Shown here: positions 61,966-64,000 of the stretch, piece after piece
Layout of the letters: every line of letters begins with the position of its first letter
Numbering within the stretch: position 1 is the stretch's first letter
From: Rhexocercosporidium sp. MPI-PUGE-AT-0058
Lineage: Eukaryota; Ascomycota; Leotiomycetes; Helotiales
Length of the DNA stretch: 64,000 nt
Direction: 5' to 3'
NCBI GenBank assembly: GCA_020746875.1
Contig: JAGTJL010000023.1
Location: forward strand, 1-64,000
Translations under genes and position numbers: made by a program
Notes under the pieces: model-generated
The model's database searches: none
Told to the model about the DNA's origin: nothing
Seen by the model: only the letters and a program-made list of their open reading frames with translations

Positions 61966-63981
61966 TCAAGCAACCCTCTTCCTCTTCATCTCCACCCCAT
62001 TCTCCTGCACCATCTCCACCTCCTCTACATGCAACAGTGCACCCGTGGCCTCCAAAAGCCCCACAGCCTCTTTATTGCCAACTTTGTTGGCCAGGTACAG
62101 TGGCGTATTTCCCGCCAGATTCCTCGCATGCACACTAGCACCCCTCTTCAGCAACTCTCTCAACACGTCAGTCTCGGGACCCACAGCAGCAAGATGCAGT
62201 GCAGTGTTCTCAGCGTAGTCTTTGGCACCTAGTAGTCCGAATTGATCACCATCCAATAGAGTCTTGACAGTGTCGACTTTGCCTTTAGTGATGGCGTATC
62301 CAAGAGCGGTGAATGCGACCTGTGAGTCTTGGATTGCTGGAATATCAGACGCAGGGTGAGAGAAAGCGGTTGAATGAGATTCGGTCATTTCGCCACGGAT
62401 GGAGAATTGCATCTGTGCGACGATGTCTTGGTAGTTCAAATCCGGGAGTGCGAGGAGGAAGGAAAGCTTGGTGAGAGCTGCTTCGGTGGTAAGGTCGTGA
62501 CCAAATACCACGCCTGCATTCCCAAGGGTGGTAGCTGGTGCGTAAAGAGGGGAGACGGAGCCGGATTGACATTGGCTAACATTGACAATCACAATGCCGC
62601 GTGCGACAGCCGACTTGATGACATTGACCATACTACCATCTGCTCCTGATGGTGCATTTCCGGCTCCGAAGGTCTCGAGGATCAAGCCACGGAGGTTGGG
62701 CACGTGGAGTACCGAGTCCAACATTTCCGGCTTGATACCGGGGAAGATTCGCAAACAGGCAACGTGTGCTGTATCAAGATTTGTTTGGACATCGAACCGC
62801 GCGAGGCTCCTTGAACGTCGGACTAGTGCCCAGTTCACTTCTGCTCCCATAGCTGAGACCTTTGCAAGTGGTTCGCAATTGGGGGAAGCAAATGCGTCAA
62901 ATGAGGATGCTGAGACTTTGGTACAGCGATTGCCTCTATAGAGGTTGTGGTGGAAGAAGAGGCAAACCTCTGGGATCATGAAAGTGCCAGCGATAATGAG
63001 AGATCCGAGAAGATTGTCTACAGCATCGGATTGAAGAGCAAATATGGAGGCTTGAGAGCCAGTCAAGATGACCGGCTTGCCGAGGTGAGACAACATGAAT
63101 GAGAGGGCCGAGCTGGTGTATGCCAGACTGTCTGTACCGTGGAGGATGACGAATCCATCAAACAGGGAGTAGTTGTTTTGTACGGTGGTGGCAATTTGGG
63201 TCCATCCCTCCGACGAGATTGAAGAGGAGTCTAGGAGGGTTGGGAACTCGTAAAGAGTGTAACGAACGTGGCGAGAGTAAGTGCTTGGTGGTGTTCTAAG
63301 ACTTGGGTGATATTCTTTTGTTGTGGCATTTGTCATTACCGGTAGGGGATCTGGATATGTCAGTACAGTGAGCAGGGCGGGTGACCGAGGTGAGAGCATG
63401 CAGTAATGGAATCTCAGTGAGAGTGTGCTTCAAATTGGTGAAAATAAAATAAAAATTAGAATACCGCATAGAAGTTACTGAACGTCGTGGAGGAGAAAAA
63501 TGGACTCTTAGACTACTGTGATAAAGAAAAGGGAACTGTCCTGGAGAAAGGGCGGAAACGCGGGCACTCAGTGCAATGATATGCCTGTATCTACCTCTGG
63601 GGAATTTGTCTGACTTGAGAATTTAAAAAGATATGGAGAATGTAATAGAGATTTCGAACATACATCTTAGTTAACTTTATGAATGAGCTTTTGGAAGATA
63701 TGGCACGACGTCGGGATCGAGACTTCATCCACGCGATGAGAACCTCACGTGAGGAAAGGATAGAAGTACACCAAACAAAAATTCCATACATAACAAATCA
63801 CATAAACAAGATCAAATGCAGACATACCAGGCATCGAGCCATCATTAAAACTCGGCCGTGGGGCCATCCCTTCCCTCAGAAAGCCCCTCGCAGGAACCAG
63901 ACCCTCTGGCGACGACCTCATACATATGGTGCCTCCAGTCATGATGACCAGTACCCGTGCTTCTGGGTACTGTGTCGCCAT
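61966..63981 (-). CDS. Type I L-asparaginase with C-terminal ankyrin repeats
   Basis: Two exons, 63981-63828 and 63350-61966, encode 512 residues. The enzyme hydrolyses L-asparagine to aspartate and ammonia; cytosolic location is likely, as no signal peptide is seen. The first catalytic Thr lies in MTGGTIC (14-20), the second in LHGTDSLAYT (HGTD at 122-125), and YRGNRCTKVSASSFDAFASP follows the family. TNLDTAHVACLRIFPGI and ETFGAGNAPSGADGS complete the asparaginase fold (to about 370). Residues about 385-495 form two to three ankyrin repeats (NTALHLAAVGPETDVLRELL, then GNTPLYLANKVGNKEAVGLL), as in eukaryotic 60-kDa asparaginases. The intron (donor GTATGT, acceptor TCCAG) is 477 bp, far longer than others here. 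It joins NDGSMP to DPLPVMTNATTK, matching the family spacing. Confidence 0.92.
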
Positions 63982-64000
63982 TTCGACGTCGTGATACGGT

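Noticed and set aside
1..64000. CRISPR array, rRNA or tRNA genes
   Set aside because: No regularly spaced direct repeats with unique spacers, and no tRNA or rRNA pattern that I could recognise by eye; the one regular array (38170-38281) has no spacers.

Overview
The window looks like a filamentous ascomycete (Pezizomycotina) chromosome segment. Short-intron genes of ordinary base composition (HET-domain protein, AAA+ ATPase, Zn2Cys6 regulator, secreted GH2 enzyme, ankyrin-tailed asparaginase) sit as islands in long AT-rich blocks. In those blocks CpA and TpG are almost gone, TpA is abundant and CpG survives, which is the signature of repeat-induced point mutation (RIP). For example, line 4321-4380 has 13 TA, one CA and no TG. 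The genus cannot be fixed from the sequence.

Layout. 1-11474: RIP-degraded chromodomain gypsy element A, an inverted copy of its 5' part, a 218-bp MITE and two solo LTRs. 11475-12564: Zn2Cys6 regulator gene, rebuilt here over three introns. 13000-26165: AT-rich block split by gypsy element II (16722-23462). 27525-34338: gypsy element III (minus strand). 34747-37308: GC-rich GH2 gene. 38282-44100: AT-rich block with two solo LTRs and gypsy fragment V. 45005-47089: HET gene. 48141-50282: AAA+ gene. 50850-52343: pseudogene of a vanadium-haloperoxidase-like protein. 52855-53894: pseudogene of a berberine-bridge (FAD) oxidase, broken by a MITE and by the 7.1-kb gypsy element IV (53895-60995). 61966-63981: asparaginase gene. 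Elements II, III and IV, and four of the six solo LTRs, are bounded by exact 5-bp target duplications that I could read directly.

The most interesting signal: all four chromodomain gypsy elements (A, II, III, IV) carry, between the chromodomain and the 3' LTR, a second reading frame on the opposite strand that converges on pol. Each encodes a C-x2-C-x6-C motif, once TGY-to-TAY (Cys-to-Tyr) RIP changes are allowed for. Elements II and A share an intron at the same place, two codons after the last cysteine, in phase 0. The chromodomain-less fragment V has no room for such a frame. This looks like a conserved antisense accessory gene of a fungal chromovirus lineage.

A second theme is RIP itself. 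In all three LTR pairs the outer edge of the element is spared and the inner edges are mutated. The four in-frame stops I found in the two neighbouring single-copy pseudogenes are all TAG, as CpA-to-TpA changes would produce, which suggests RIP leaking out of the repeats into adjacent genes.
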